A stretch of 64,000 bases of DNA, taken from the NCBI GenBank assembly GCA_018066245.1, contig JAGHRT010000024.1:1-64000 (forward strand). The letters are read 5' to 3'. This DNA is from Candidatus Equimonas faecalis. Lineage in GTDB: Bacteria > Bacteroidota > Bacteroidia > Bacteroidales > Bacteroidaceae. The notes below the pieces were generated by a model. It saw only the letters and a program-made list of their open reading frames with translations. It was not told where the DNA came from and did no database searches. Positions 40,095 to 48,074 of the stretch are shown here, one piece after another (the first letter of the stretch is position 1; the number at the start of each line of letters is the position of its first letter). Made by a program: the position numbers and the translations under genes.

Positions 40095-40274
40095 ATCTGC
40101 CCCATACGACAGTCCGTGCTGTCCTATGGGGCAGATTTCTCTATCCTATACGAAGGTTCTGCTTAGTCTGTACGATAGGTTTCGCTGGCCTATAGAGTAG
40201 TTTTTTCCGGTCTATAAGGCAGTATGCCTCTTCCTGTACGGCAGGCTGTACGGCTCTATATGCCGGCCTCTCTT
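40095..40274. repeat. Eight-unit 22-bp array forming the dnaA terminator and filling the gap to the acyltransferase
   Basis: Eight exact 22-bp units from 40099 to 40274. The first two face each other and build a stem of about 20 bp (40095-40114 with 40121-40140, one mismatch, six-base loop), which can act as a terminator for dnaA. The following six have cores CCTATACGAAGG, CTGTACGATAGG, CCTATAGAGTAG and relatives. The last unit overlaps the first two bases of the convergent gene's stop triplet (40273-40275). Confidence 0.85.
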
Positions 40275-41076
40275 ACAGGGCATAGGCCTGCTCGCGGACG
40301 TAGGCCGCCCACTCCGTGGCGGTGCGCTCCTTCGTGAAGGTCTGCCACGCGATGGGCTTGCCGATGACCACGCGGAAAGTCTTTCCCTGAGCCTTGAAAA
40401 GCTCGTCGGGCAGGGTGGGCATGGCCAGATTGACCTTCAACCTCAGACGCTGGCACCACCGTGCGATGCGGTAGAAGCGGGGCGAGTTCTCGCCGTAGAA
40501 GTGTATCGGCACTACGTCGCGTTGCGTCTCCACGCTCTTCTGTATGAACGTCTTGCGCCAGGGGAGGTCCTTCACCTCCCCGTCGATGAGCCTGGAGCAA
40601 AGTCCTGCGGGGAACATTATGATGTGGTCCTGACCCTCAAAGCCCGCCTTAATCATGGCCGGCAGGGAGCGGCTCTGGCCGCCCGTCTTGTTCACAGGGA
40701 TGCAGAGCGGGGCCAGACCATGCAGGTTCATCAGCAAATCGTTCACCAGATACTTCACGCGGTTGTTGTAGTGCGTGGCCAGAATACTGCCCAGGGCCAC
40801 GCCGTCGGCTCCGCCCAGCGGATGGTTGCTTACGAAGGTGCAGGGGGGCGCACCGGCGGGGGGGAGATTCTCAAGGCCGCTCACTTCCAGCCTGACGTTG
40901 ATGTACTTCATGCAGTCGCATAGCCATTCCGCGCCCTGCTTCTCGCCTTCCTGGTTGAGGAACGTGTTAATCCATTCCTCGTGGATGAAACGGCGGAGGC
41001 CGTTGAACACAAACTTGGGTATGAAGCGGCTGCCCTTTCCCAGCTTGCTGCAAACGATTTTCTCTATATCAATCAT
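40273..41076 (-). CDS. PlsC-type acyltransferase
   Basis: A 267-residue lysophospholipid-type acyltransferase. SNHPLGGADG is the histidine-Asp catalytic motif (spacing one longer than the classic HX4D), and FPAGLCSR stands where FPEG-R is usual. Bacteroides glycine-lipid O-acyltransferase GlsA has a very similar NHPLGG motif, so glycine-lipid synthesis is plausible; no GlsB partner is adjacent. No signal peptide; probably peripheral on the inner membrane. The gap to the upstream relA-like gene is 6 bp, so they are co-transcribed. Confidence 0.78.
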   Translation of the reverse strand: MIDIEKIVCSKLGKGSRFIPKFVFNGLRRFIHEEWINTFLNQEGEKQGAEWLCDCMKYINVRLEVSGLENLPPAGAPPCTFVSNHPLGGADGVALGSILATHYNNRVKYLVNDLLMNLHGLAPLCIPVNKTGGQSRSLPAMIKAGFEGQDHIIMFPAGLCSRLIDGEVKDLPWRKTFIQKSVETQRDVVPIHFYGENSPRFYRIARWCQRLRLKVNLAMPTLPDELFKAQGKTFRVVIGKPIAWQTFTKERTATEWAAYVREQAYAL

Positions 41077-41082
41077 AATTTG

Positions 41083-42948
41083 TCAGAGGCGGCTGACGCC
41101 TTTCACGCCTTTCACGGTGCGTATCTTCTTGACTAAAGTGCTGAGGTGTGCAGTATCCTCAATCAGCACGGTAAGGATGCCGGTAAAAAGTCCGTCGTGG
41201 CTTTCAATGCTGATTGAGCGGAGCATAACGCGCTCCTCTTTGGAAATAATTGACGTAATGTTGGTTACAATTCCCAAGTCGTCCTGTCCCACGACGTGCA
41301 GGGTTATGGGGTACGCGCCGCTGCTCTTTCCTGCCCATCGGGCGGGGAGCACGCGGTAGGGGAAGCGCTCTTTCAAGGCTGGGGCATTGGGGCAGTTGCT
41401 GCGGTGGATTTTCACGCCGCCGCTCACCGTTACGAAACCGAACACCTCGTCGCCGAACACGGGGTTGCAGCAGGGTGCCAACTGGAAGTCAAGGCCTTTC
41501 ACGTTGCGGTCGATGACGAGTGCGCCGTCGCCGCCCTCGCCCGTCTGTCCGGCCGCGCCGCCTTTCTGCGGCCCTTCAAACACATATTCGTCGGCGCTGT
41601 GGCGCACGGTGGCCGCCTCTGCTGTGGCGGCAGGGTTGGCTACCGGTTTCTTGCGCTTTTCCTTGCGTTCCTGCTCCTCCCTCTCCCAAATCTTTTGTGT
41701 CTGCTCAATGTCGCGGAGAGCCTGTTTGATTTTAGCCTTGGCGTGATGGCTCACCACAATGTTGAGCCAGTCCTGCTTAGGCTGCTGGTTGGCACTCGTG
41801 ATTATCTCGACCGTCTGTCCGCTCGCAAGGGTTTGGCGAATGGGGACGTTGCGCCCGCTCACTACGGCTCCCACACAATGGTTTCCCACATGGCTGTGGA
41901 CGTGGTAAGCATAGTCCAGCACGGTGGCTCCCGCCGGAAGCTTGATGAGGTCGCCCTTTGGCGAGAACACGTAGAGGTCCATGCCGCGCTTCTCGCCGAG
42001 GGGCAGCGACACGCCTTGCTCCAGAGCCTCGCGCACCTGGAGCAGCCATTGCTCCATGCCGCCGCCTTGTGCCTTCACGCCTTTGTATCGCCAGTGGGCG
42101 GCGAGTCCGTGTTCCGCAATCTCGTCCATGCGCTCGGAGCGTATCTGTACTTCCACCCACTTGTCCTCCGGGCCGCGCACGGTTATATGGAGCGATTCGT
42201 AGCCGTTGGGTTTGGGCACGGTGAGCCAGTCGCGCAGACGCTTGAGGGAGCTTTCGTATTTATTGGTGATGAGGGAGAACACCTGCCAGCACAGGTCCTT
42301 TTCTTTCTTCTCGGAAGGACTTTCTATGATTATACGGATGGCGAACAAGTCGTACACGCCTTCGTAGGCGCAGTGCTGCCGCTGCATCTTCTGCCATATA
42401 GAGTGGATGGACTTGGTGCGTGCTTTGAGGTGATAGCTTATACCGGCCTGCTGCAACATCTCGTGGATGGGGGCGCAGAACTGCTCCACGTATTGGTCGC
42501 GGGCGGCTCGTGTGGCGTTCAGCTTCTCCTTGATGTGATAGTAGGCCTCCGCTTCGAGGTACTTGAGTGCAAGGTCCTCCAACTCGCGCTTAATGTTGTA
42601 AAGGCCGAGTTTATGGGCGAGTGGGGCGTAGAGCAGGCTGGCTTCGGTGGATACCTTTTTGCGCCGTGCGGTGCGCTCGGCCGGTTCGTCGATTTCGGCA
42701 CGCAGTTCGCGCATTTCGGCGAGGCAGTCGGCTATGCGGAGCAGGAGTACGCGCACGTCGCCGGCTTCTGCTATGAGGAGGTTGAGGAAGTTGGGGTCGC
42801 GCATGGCTGATGTGCGTTCCTCAAGGTTGGCTATGCGCTGGAAGCCGCCTGTGCCGTCGTGGTAGGCTTGGAGTATGTCGGGGGCTATGGTGCCGATTTC
42901 GCTTTCAAGGATTTGGAGGGCGTCGGCGTATATTTTTGGATCGGGCAT
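41083..42948 (-). CDS. relA: RelA/SpoT-family (p)ppGpp synthetase with degenerate hydrolase domain
   Basis: A 621-residue long RSH protein. The synthetase domain is intact (VYDLFAIRIIIE, GYESLHITVRGPEDKWVEVQIRS). TGS domain (DLYVFSPKGDLIKLPAGATV, DYAYHVHSHVG) and C-terminal ACT domain (LGIVTNITSIIS) follow. At the N-terminus only remnants of the HD hydrolase remain (LLLRIADCLAEMREL); the HxxxHD metal motif is absent and the protein is shorter than ~740-residue bifunctional RSH proteins. It is therefore probably synthetase-only, RelA-like. A 54-residue conserved-looking protein lies 62 bp upstream. Confidence 0.88.
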   Translation of the reverse strand: MPDPKIYADALQILESEIGTIAPDILQAYHDGTGGFQRIANLEERTSAMRDPNFLNLLIAEAGDVRVLLLRIADCLAEMRELRAEIDEPAERTARRKKVSTEASLLYAPLAHKLGLYNIKRELEDLALKYLEAEAYYHIKEKLNATRAARDQYVEQFCAPIHEMLQQAGISYHLKARTKSIHSIWQKMQRQHCAYEGVYDLFAIRIIIESPSEKKEKDLCWQVFSLITNKYESSLKRLRDWLTVPKPNGYESLHITVRGPEDKWVEVQIRSERMDEIAEHGLAAHWRYKGVKAQGGGMEQWLLQVREALEQGVSLPLGEKRGMDLYVFSPKGDLIKLPAGATVLDYAYHVHSHVGNHCVGAVVSGRNVPIRQTLASGQTVEIITSANQQPKQDWLNIVVSHHAKAKIKQALRDIEQTQKIWEREEQERKEKRKKPVANPAATAEAATVRHSADEYVFEGPQKGGAAGQTGEGGDGALVIDRNVKGLDFQLAPCCNPVFGDEVFGFVTVSGGVKIHRSNCPNAPALKERFPYRVLPARWAGKSSGAYPITLHVVGQDDLGIVTNITSIISKEERVMLRSISIESHDGLFTGILTVLIEDTAHLSTLVKKIRTVKGVKGVSRL

Positions 42949-43010
42949 GGGGTGGATAGTTTTGGTTGAAGTAGGGATGGATGGAAGGGACGCAGGCCTG
43001 GCCTCTGGCT

Positions 43011-43175
43011 TCAGGGCATCCGGAGCCGCTCTTGTAGCTGACGGATGGTGTTGTCGTCCACGAGGGTGCGCAGGATATTGAGGATGCGTGTTTTCATGCG
43101 GGCTTCGCCTGCACGTACTCCGCTGACGTAGTCGTTGCGGGGTAGGGGGGATTTGTGGAAGTTGCCGTCGGCCAT
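43011..43175 (-). CDS. Small 54-residue protein upstream of the RelA-like gene
   Basis: Translated by hand: MADGNFHKSPLPRNDYVSGV, then RAGEARMKTRILNILRTL, ending QERLRMP. It looks real: balanced composition, a helical amphipathic middle, and sense-strand codon use like its neighbours, whereas the overlapping alternative frame (43094-43327) is unlikely. No signal peptide. I do not recognise a named family. Shared direction with the relA-like gene suggests a linked transcript. Confidence 0.6.
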   Translation of the reverse strand: MADGNFHKSPLPRNDYVSGVRAGEARMKTRILNILRTLVDDNTIRQLQERLRMP

Positions 43176-43212
43176 GTGGTTTTGCTTGGAGGGTATGTGT
43201 TGTCTTTACGGA

Positions 43213-43246
43213 AAAGCCTCGCGACGCGGGGGCGACTCGAGGCTTT
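43213..43246 (-). terminator. Terminator of the small secreted-protein gene
   Basis: AAAGCCTCG / CGAGGCTTT arms (9 bp, 43213-43221 with 43238-43246), 30 bp downstream of the stop at 43276 on the - strand, followed by TTCC. Confidence 0.6.
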
Positions 43247-43275
43247 CTTTATGGTTGGGGCTGCGTGAAAGCGGT

Positions 43276-43590
43276 TTAGCGTATGGTAACCTTGCGGGCT
43301 GTGTCGCCTATCTTTACGATGTAGCATCCTGCGGAGAGCTTGACGTTGAGTTCCTTGTCGGAACTGTCAATGTACTCCTTGTGGATTTCTACTCCTGTGA
43401 GGTTATAGACGCGTACTGTTTCGCCCTGTGCGTTTTGCACGCGGATGGTCTGGTTTCTCGTTGAGATTTTAATCTCTGCCTGCTGGATGCTGGTTTCTGC
43501 GCTGGCTTCAGCACAGTTTTCGGCCTTGACTGTGGCGGGAAGGGCTGCGGTCAGGGCTATCAGGGCTGCTATGAGAATGGACTTTTTCAC
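43276..43590 (-). CDS. Small exported protein consisting mainly of a T9SS-type C-terminal-domain-like module
   Basis: A 104-residue protein. A GTG start at 43590 gives VKKSILIAALIALTAALPAT, a good signal peptide; a longer ATG frame (43644) would start before the promoter. The mature part, after a short linker, is one beta-sandwich-like module (IRVQNAQGETVRVYNLTGVE, then LSAGCYIVKIG, KVTIR) that resembles the type A sorting/C-terminal domain usually found at the end of much larger secreted proteins. Here it forms the whole protein. A promoter precedes it and a terminator follows, so it is transcribed alone. Confidence 0.72.
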   Translation of the reverse strand: MKKSILIAALIALTAALPATVKAENCAEASAETSIQQAEIKISTRNQTIRVQNAQGETVRVYNLTGVEIHKEYIDSSDKELNVKLSAGCYIVKIGDTARKVTIR

Positions 43591-43613
43591 GGTCGGTTTT
43601 ACTTTTGTGTGGG

Positions 43614-43621
43614 CAAAGTTA
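43614..43621 (-). promoter_or_regulatory. -7 box of the small exported-protein gene
   Basis: TAACTTTG on the - strand, 23 bp before the GTG start; a CTTG about 20 nt further upstream can serve as -33. The position rules out the longer reading frame. Confidence 0.65.
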
Positions 43622-43715
43622 CGCCTTTTTGGGGAATTGTGCAAGAAATTTGCTGAAAAAGTGCAATAATTCTGTGAAGTTGGCGTTGCGGGGGCTTGTT
43701 TGGCTGCGTGCGGTG

Positions 43716-44081
43716 CTATTTGAAGATGAAATAGACGGCGAGGATGAGGCAGACGAAGGCGGCCAGATGGTTCCAGTGGAGGCTTTGTCCTTGGAAGAGG
43801 AGGTTGGCTATGACGCAGAACACGAGGAGTGAGATGACTTCTTGGATGACTTTGAGCTGCATGAGGCTGAAGGGGCCGCCGTTGCCGATGAATCCGAGGC
43901 GGTTGGCGGGCACCATGGCGCAGTATTCAAGGAAGGCGATGCACCAGGAGAATATGATGACGCCGATGAGCGGCCAGTGGCTGCTCACGCCGGTTTGTTG
44001 CAGCTTGAGGTGGCCGTACCAGGCGAGGGTCATGAATATGTTGCTCGTGAGGAGCAGGAGGATTGTCCAGAGGCCGTTCAT
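43716..44081 (-). CDS. DUF486 (DMT-like) membrane protein
   Basis: A 121-residue protein with four hydrophobic segments (WTILLLLTSNIFMTLAWYG, PLIGVIIFSWCIAFLEY, VISLLVFCVIANLLF, LAAFVCLILAVYFIF), matching DUF486/COG3169 of the drug/metabolite-transporter superfamily. The family has no assigned substrate. Its ATG overlaps the pheS stop (TGATG), so it is translated from the pheS mRNA; the longer upstream frame is an antisense shadow of pheS. Confidence 0.85.
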   Translation of the reverse strand: MNGLWTILLLLTSNIFMTLAWYGHLKLQQTGVSSHWPLIGVIIFSWCIAFLEYCAMVPANRLGFIGNGGPFSLMQLKVIQEVISLLVFCVIANLLFQGQSLHWNHLAAFVCLILAVYFIFK

Positions 44082-45124
44082 CAGTGTGCTGCGGTAAACT
44101 CGTTGAGGAAGCGGGTGTCGTTCTGCGAGAAGAGGCGGAGGTCGTTGACGCGATACTTGAGGTTGGCGATGCGCTCCACGCCCATGCCGAAGGCGTAGCC
44201 TGTGTAGCGTTCGGGGTCGATGCCGTTGTCGCGCAGGACGTTGGGGTCGACCATGCCGCAGCCGAGAATCTCCACCCAGCCGGTGTGCTTGCAGAAGCTG
44301 CAGCCTTTTCCGCCGCAAATGTTGCAGGAGATGTCCATTTCGGCGGAGGGTTCGGTGAAGGGGAAGTAGGAGGGGCGGAGGCGTATTTTGGTGTCGGCTC
44401 CGAACATTTCGCGGGCGAAGGAGAGGAGCACTTGCTTGAGGTCGGTGAAGCTTACGTTTTCATCGACGTAGAGGCCTTCTACTTGGTGGAAGAAGCAATG
44501 GGCGCGTGCGGAGATGGCTTCGTTGCGATACACGCGGCCGGGGCAGATGACGCGGATGCTGCCGCCCTTGATGGTGCCGTCGGGGTTGGCTGCCTTTTCC
44601 ATGACGCGGCTCTGCACGCTGGAGGTGTGGGTGCGGAGAATGATGTCGGGGTGTTGCTCCACGAAGAAGGTGTCTTGCATGTCGCGGGCGGGGTGGTCGT
44701 CGGCGAAGTTCATGGCGCCAAAGACGTGCCAGTCGTCTTCCACTTCGGGGCCGTCGGCCATGCTGAATCCGAGGCGGCTGAAGATGTCGGCTATTTCGTC
44801 GCGCACGAGGCTGAGGGGGTGGCGCGTACCGAGGGGCGTGGGGTAGGGCGTGCGGGTGAGGTCGATGCCGGAGTGGTCGGTGTCGGTGGTGGCCACCTGC
44901 TGGCGCAGTTCGGCCATCTTGTCGTTGAGTGCGGTCTTGAGCTGGTTGAGGCTCTGGCCGATTTCGCGCTTCTGCTCGGGGGCTACGCTGCGAAAGTCGT
45001 TCATGAGGTCGTTGAGCAGGCCTTTTTTACTGAGGTATTTCAGGCGGATGGCTTCAATTTCGGCTTCGTTGGCTGCTGTGAGCTGTGCCACTTCGGCCAT
45101 CAGGGCTTGGATTTTTTCTAACAT
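44081..45124 (-). CDS. pheS: Phenylalanyl-tRNA synthetase alpha subunit
   Basis: A 347-residue PheS. N-terminal coiled-coil arm (about 1-85), class II core with HPLSLVRDEI, EVEDDWHVFGAMNF, HPARDMQDTFF and HTSSVQSR. FHQVEGLYVDE and the C-terminal GMGVERIANLKYRVNDLR (motif 3) are also present. CNICGGKGCSFCKHTGW is a Cys-rich insert seen in many PheS. Charges tRNA(Phe) together with PheT, which is not adjacent (usual in Bacteroidota). Expressed from a promoter inside an 85-bp tandem repeat. Confidence 0.96.
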   Translation of the reverse strand: MLEKIQALMAEVAQLTAANEAEIEAIRLKYLSKKGLLNDLMNDFRSVAPEQKREIGQSLNQLKTALNDKMAELRQQVATTDTDHSGIDLTRTPYPTPLGTRHPLSLVRDEIADIFSRLGFSMADGPEVEDDWHVFGAMNFADDHPARDMQDTFFVEQHPDIILRTHTSSVQSRVMEKAANPDGTIKGGSIRVICPGRVYRNEAISARAHCFFHQVEGLYVDENVSFTDLKQVLLSFAREMFGADTKIRLRPSYFPFTEPSAEMDISCNICGGKGCSFCKHTGWVEILGCGMVDPNVLRDNGIDPERYTGYAFGMGVERIANLKYRVNDLRLFSQNDTRFLNEFTAAH

Positions 45125-45152
45125 CTCTTGGCTTGGTTTTTTCTTTGGCTTG

Positions 45153-45183
45153 CAAAGTTACGAATAAGCGAGGGAAAAACAAA
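45153..45183 (-). promoter_or_regulatory. pheS promoter
   Basis: On the - strand TTTG (45180-45183), 19-nt spacer, TAACTTTG (45153-45160), 28 bp before the pheS start. The extended core CTCGCTTATTCGTAACTTTG is nearly the same as at the GH27 promoter (9612-9631). Confidence 0.78.
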
Positions 45184-45345
45184 GGAAGCCGCAGGATTTA
45201 TTTGTTTTTCCGAGCGGGAGTAATTAAAAGCGTAGCTTAGAGTTACGAATAAGCGAGGGAAAAACAAAGGAAGCCGCAGGATTTATTTGTTTTTCCGGGC
45301 GGGAGTTGCTGAAAGCGTAGCTTAGAGTTATGAATAAGCGGGGGA
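45157..45345 (-). repeat. 85-bp tandem repeat carrying the pheS promoter region (2.2 copies)
   Basis: GTTACGAATAAGCG recurs at 45157 and 45242, and as GTTATGAATAAGCG at 45327: an exact 85-bp period. The two full copies are nearly identical. In copy 2 the -7 becomes CTAACTCT-like, so only copy 1 is a clear promoter. The 454-bp gap 45125-45578 also holds the array at 45420; nothing else recognised. Confidence 0.82.
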
Positions 45346-45419
45346 ATGGCCAAGCGACGGGAGGAACTCTGTGGCTTGGCCGGCTGACAGTCGGTTGCCT
45401 GGGGCGGCTGGTTTTTCCT

Positions 45420-45529
45420 GCGGTATAGAGTAGTGTGTCCTAGTGTATAGAGTAGGAAAAACTAGTGTATAGAGTAGGGGAAACTAGTGTATAGAGTAGG
45501 AAAGTCTCCTGTATGGGGGGCGCTTTGGC
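45420..45529. repeat. 22-bp repeat array, five units
   Basis: Units start at 45420, 45442, 45464, 45486 and 45508. Core AGTGTATAGAGTAGG plus an A-rich linker; units 2-4 are almost identical, the fifth is degenerate. Located downstream of tamL (- strand) and upstream of the pheS promoter repeats. Confidence 0.85.
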
Positions 45530-45578
45530 GATGTGTATGAAGGCGTTGGCGGGAGGCTGACGGCGGTTCCCTGCCTGC

Positions 45579-48074
45579 TTAGAAGGGATAGCCAATGGCG
45601 AAGTGGAGGGCGCAGCCGTCGCGGAAGCGCTCGATGTTGTAGAAGCCTCGGCGCGTGGTGTCGTAGGGCGCGTGAAGTCCTATGCCGAAATCAACGCGCA
45701 GGACGAGGAACGTGAGGTCGTAGCGCAGGCCTACGCCTGTGCCGAGGGCGATGCGCTTGAGGTTTTGTGCCGTGAGTTGCGATTGGGGGCGGAGGGGGTC
45801 GTCGTGGAGCAGCCATACGTTGCCTGCGTCGAGGAATACGGCGGCTCCGAGGTTGCCTATGAGGTTGGCACGCAGTTCAAGGTTGGCTTCCAGCTTGAAG
45901 TCGCCCGTCTGGTCGATGTAGGCGTAGCGGCGCACGGGGCTGCGGTAGCCGCCCGGGCCTATGCTGCGGGCAGCGAAGCCGCGCACGGAGTTGGCTCCGC
46001 CTGCGTAGAACAGGGCCGTGTAGGGGGCGGCCGTGCTGTTGCCGTAGGTGAACACGGCTCCGCCGAAGAAGCGCGAGGCCAGGCTGAGGCTGGGCGTGAG
46101 CGTCCAGGTCTTGTGGACTTCGGCCGTGAGTTTCACGAATTGGGCAAAGGGACTGCCCATCACGGTCTTGTCCGTCTGGTTCCACTTCTTGCCGCATAGG
46201 GCGAAGATGCCGCCCGTCAGGTTGCCGGCTTCTTCGATGTAGGCCTGTGCCCAAAGGGGGTGGCGCGTGTGGGGGCTCATGTAGGTGAGACCGTAGGCGG
46301 CGGAGGGGACAAACTGGTTGCGCATCGACACATAGAGGGCGGGGTTGGCCGTGGTGATGCTGTCGAAGGTGGCCGTGGTGCTGAGGAGGCGGTCGAATTC
46401 AAGGTTGAAGGCTGTCAGCTCGTGGGAGAAGGGGCCGCGCGTCCAGTTGTAGGTGCCGCCCAAGCCGGCCTGAATGAGATTGAAAAAGCCGGAGCGGTTC
46501 TTCCAGTCCACGTCCAGGGCCAGTTTCGTGCTGGCGGCGAAGTGCTGGCGGTAGCGGGAGAGCAACAGGAGGCGGGGGAATGTGAGCGCAAGTTCCGACC
46601 CGAGTTCAAAGGAGTTGAGGGAGGAGTTGCTGCCCTTTCCCAAAAACCACTCGTAGGAGCCGAAGATTTTCCAACTCACCTTTTCGCCGCCTCTGAAGGC
46701 GTTTTTCTTGCTCAGCTCGTAGCTGACGCCCGGCCCGAACTGGTGGTTGCTCTTCAGCGTGGCGTTCATCTCGAAGGCAGATTCGTAGAGCCTGTCCATT
46801 GTCGCCGTGATGTATGTGTCCAGCGTGTCGCAGCCTTCTTCGAGTGAGGCGGGGAGGTAATCGATGTTTACCTGGGAGAGCACGCCCATGGCCGTGAGTT
46901 TCTCCAGGGTGGCGTTCTGGTCGGAGAGGCGGTAGGGCTGTCCGCGCCGGTGGAGGTTGGCTCGCAGCCACATGGACGGACGCAGCGGCGGGCGGGGGCC
47001 GTGGAAGGCATAGTGGAAGCTGCGGCGTTCCAGAAGTGTGTCAATGGTGGCGGAAGTGTTGTCGTAGAGCGTTACATAGGTATGCCCCATCACCCAGGGT
47101 CTGAGCGCGTCGGCCGTGGTGGCCGTGTCGGGCTTCACGCGGAGGCTCACGAAAAGCGGACGCCGCAGCGTGTCGGCCTCGAAGCGCACGTTGGTGGCGC
47201 TGAAGTTGAAGTAGCCGTTCTCGCGCAGGAGATTCTCGATGCGGTTCCGCTCGTCCACGAGATTGGCGGCACAGAAGGCCGTGCCTTTCTTCAGGAAGCG
47301 CTGCCTGCGGGTGCTGCGCAGGAGGGAATCGATGCGGGGCGTGAACTTTTCGTAGCGCAGGCTGTCGATGAGGTAGAGCGGGCCCGTCTGGATGTGGTAG
47401 GCCACGCGGGTTTTCTTGGGATTCTTTTTCGGAATCAGCTCATACGATGTGCTGGCGCGGAAGTAACCGAAATTGTGCAACTGGTTGGTGGCCACTTTCG
47501 CACGGGTCTGGGGGGCTACCGTGCTGATGAGCACGGGGCTCTTGCCGAAAGTTTTCAGCATCCACTGGCCGAAGCGCGACTCCGACTTGTAGAAGCGGTT
47601 GTAAACCCTCAGTCCGATGTTCAGGGGGTTCACTACGCTGCTGCTGCCGAACAGGGCTCCGTTGGGCTCGCAGGCCAGCACGGCGTCCACCTCCGTCTGT
47701 ATGGTCTGGAGCTGCTCTTCCTTGGCTTGCTGGGCGCGTGCTTCGGCACGTTCCGCTCCGCGTCCTGTGAAACCCACCAGGTGCTTGCGCTCCTCCTCCG
47801 TCATTTGCGCCAGGCCGTCGTGCGGTACGGACTCTCCGCTGATGAGGGCCTCCACCTGCTTGACAGCGTCGTTCACGGCGGTGATTACGCCCTTCTCCTG
47901 CTGCTTGGCCAGACGGCGGCGCTGCTTCTTTGACAGCTTGCGGGCTTGCGGATCGATGTTGTAGGTAATCTCGTCGATGCCGGCATAGAGCTGCTCACCC
48001 TCCTCAAGGCACGCCGTGGTGCTGCAGGCGGCCAACAGGAGAGTACCTATAATAATATATAATGCGTGCTTCAT
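45579..48074 (-). CDS. tamL: TamA-like outer-membrane lipoprotein (TamL)
   Basis: An 831-residue BamA/TamA-superfamily protein. The N-terminus has a lipobox (LLLAAC, Cys17), the Bacteroidota hallmark that separates TamL from TamA. POTRA-like domains follow a charged region, then a C-terminal 16-strand-type barrel (GGANSVRGFAARSIGPGGYR) and a terminal aromatic strand ending AIGYPF. It should act with TamB in moving proteins or phospholipids to the outer membrane. Its ATG overlaps the tamB stop by 4 bp, so the two are translationally coupled. Confidence 0.9.
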   Translation of the reverse strand: MKHALYIIIGTLLLAACSTTACLEEGEQLYAGIDEITYNIDPQARKLSKKQRRRLAKQQEKGVITAVNDAVKQVEALISGESVPHDGLAQMTEEERKHLVGFTGRGAERAEARAQQAKEEQLQTIQTEVDAVLACEPNGALFGSSSVVNPLNIGLRVYNRFYKSESRFGQWMLKTFGKSPVLISTVAPQTRAKVATNQLHNFGYFRASTSYELIPKKNPKKTRVAYHIQTGPLYLIDSLRYEKFTPRIDSLLRSTRRQRFLKKGTAFCAANLVDERNRIENLLRENGYFNFSATNVRFEADTLRRPLFVSLRVKPDTATTADALRPWVMGHTYVTLYDNTSATIDTLLERRSFHYAFHGPRPPLRPSMWLRANLHRRGQPYRLSDQNATLEKLTAMGVLSQVNIDYLPASLEEGCDTLDTYITATMDRLYESAFEMNATLKSNHQFGPGVSYELSKKNAFRGGEKVSWKIFGSYEWFLGKGSNSSLNSFELGSELALTFPRLLLLSRYRQHFAASTKLALDVDWKNRSGFFNLIQAGLGGTYNWTRGPFSHELTAFNLEFDRLLSTTATFDSITTANPALYVSMRNQFVPSAAYGLTYMSPHTRHPLWAQAYIEEAGNLTGGIFALCGKKWNQTDKTVMGSPFAQFVKLTAEVHKTWTLTPSLSLASRFFGGAVFTYGNSTAAPYTALFYAGGANSVRGFAARSIGPGGYRSPVRRYAYIDQTGDFKLEANLELRANLIGNLGAAVFLDAGNVWLLHDDPLRPQSQLTAQNLKRIALGTGVGLRYDLTFLVLRVDFGIGLHAPYDTTRRGFYNIERFRDGCALHFAIGYPF

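Noticed and set aside
41296-42810. 504-residue antisense reading frame over the RelA-like gene
   Set aside because: Shadow of a clear gene; no domain-like features.
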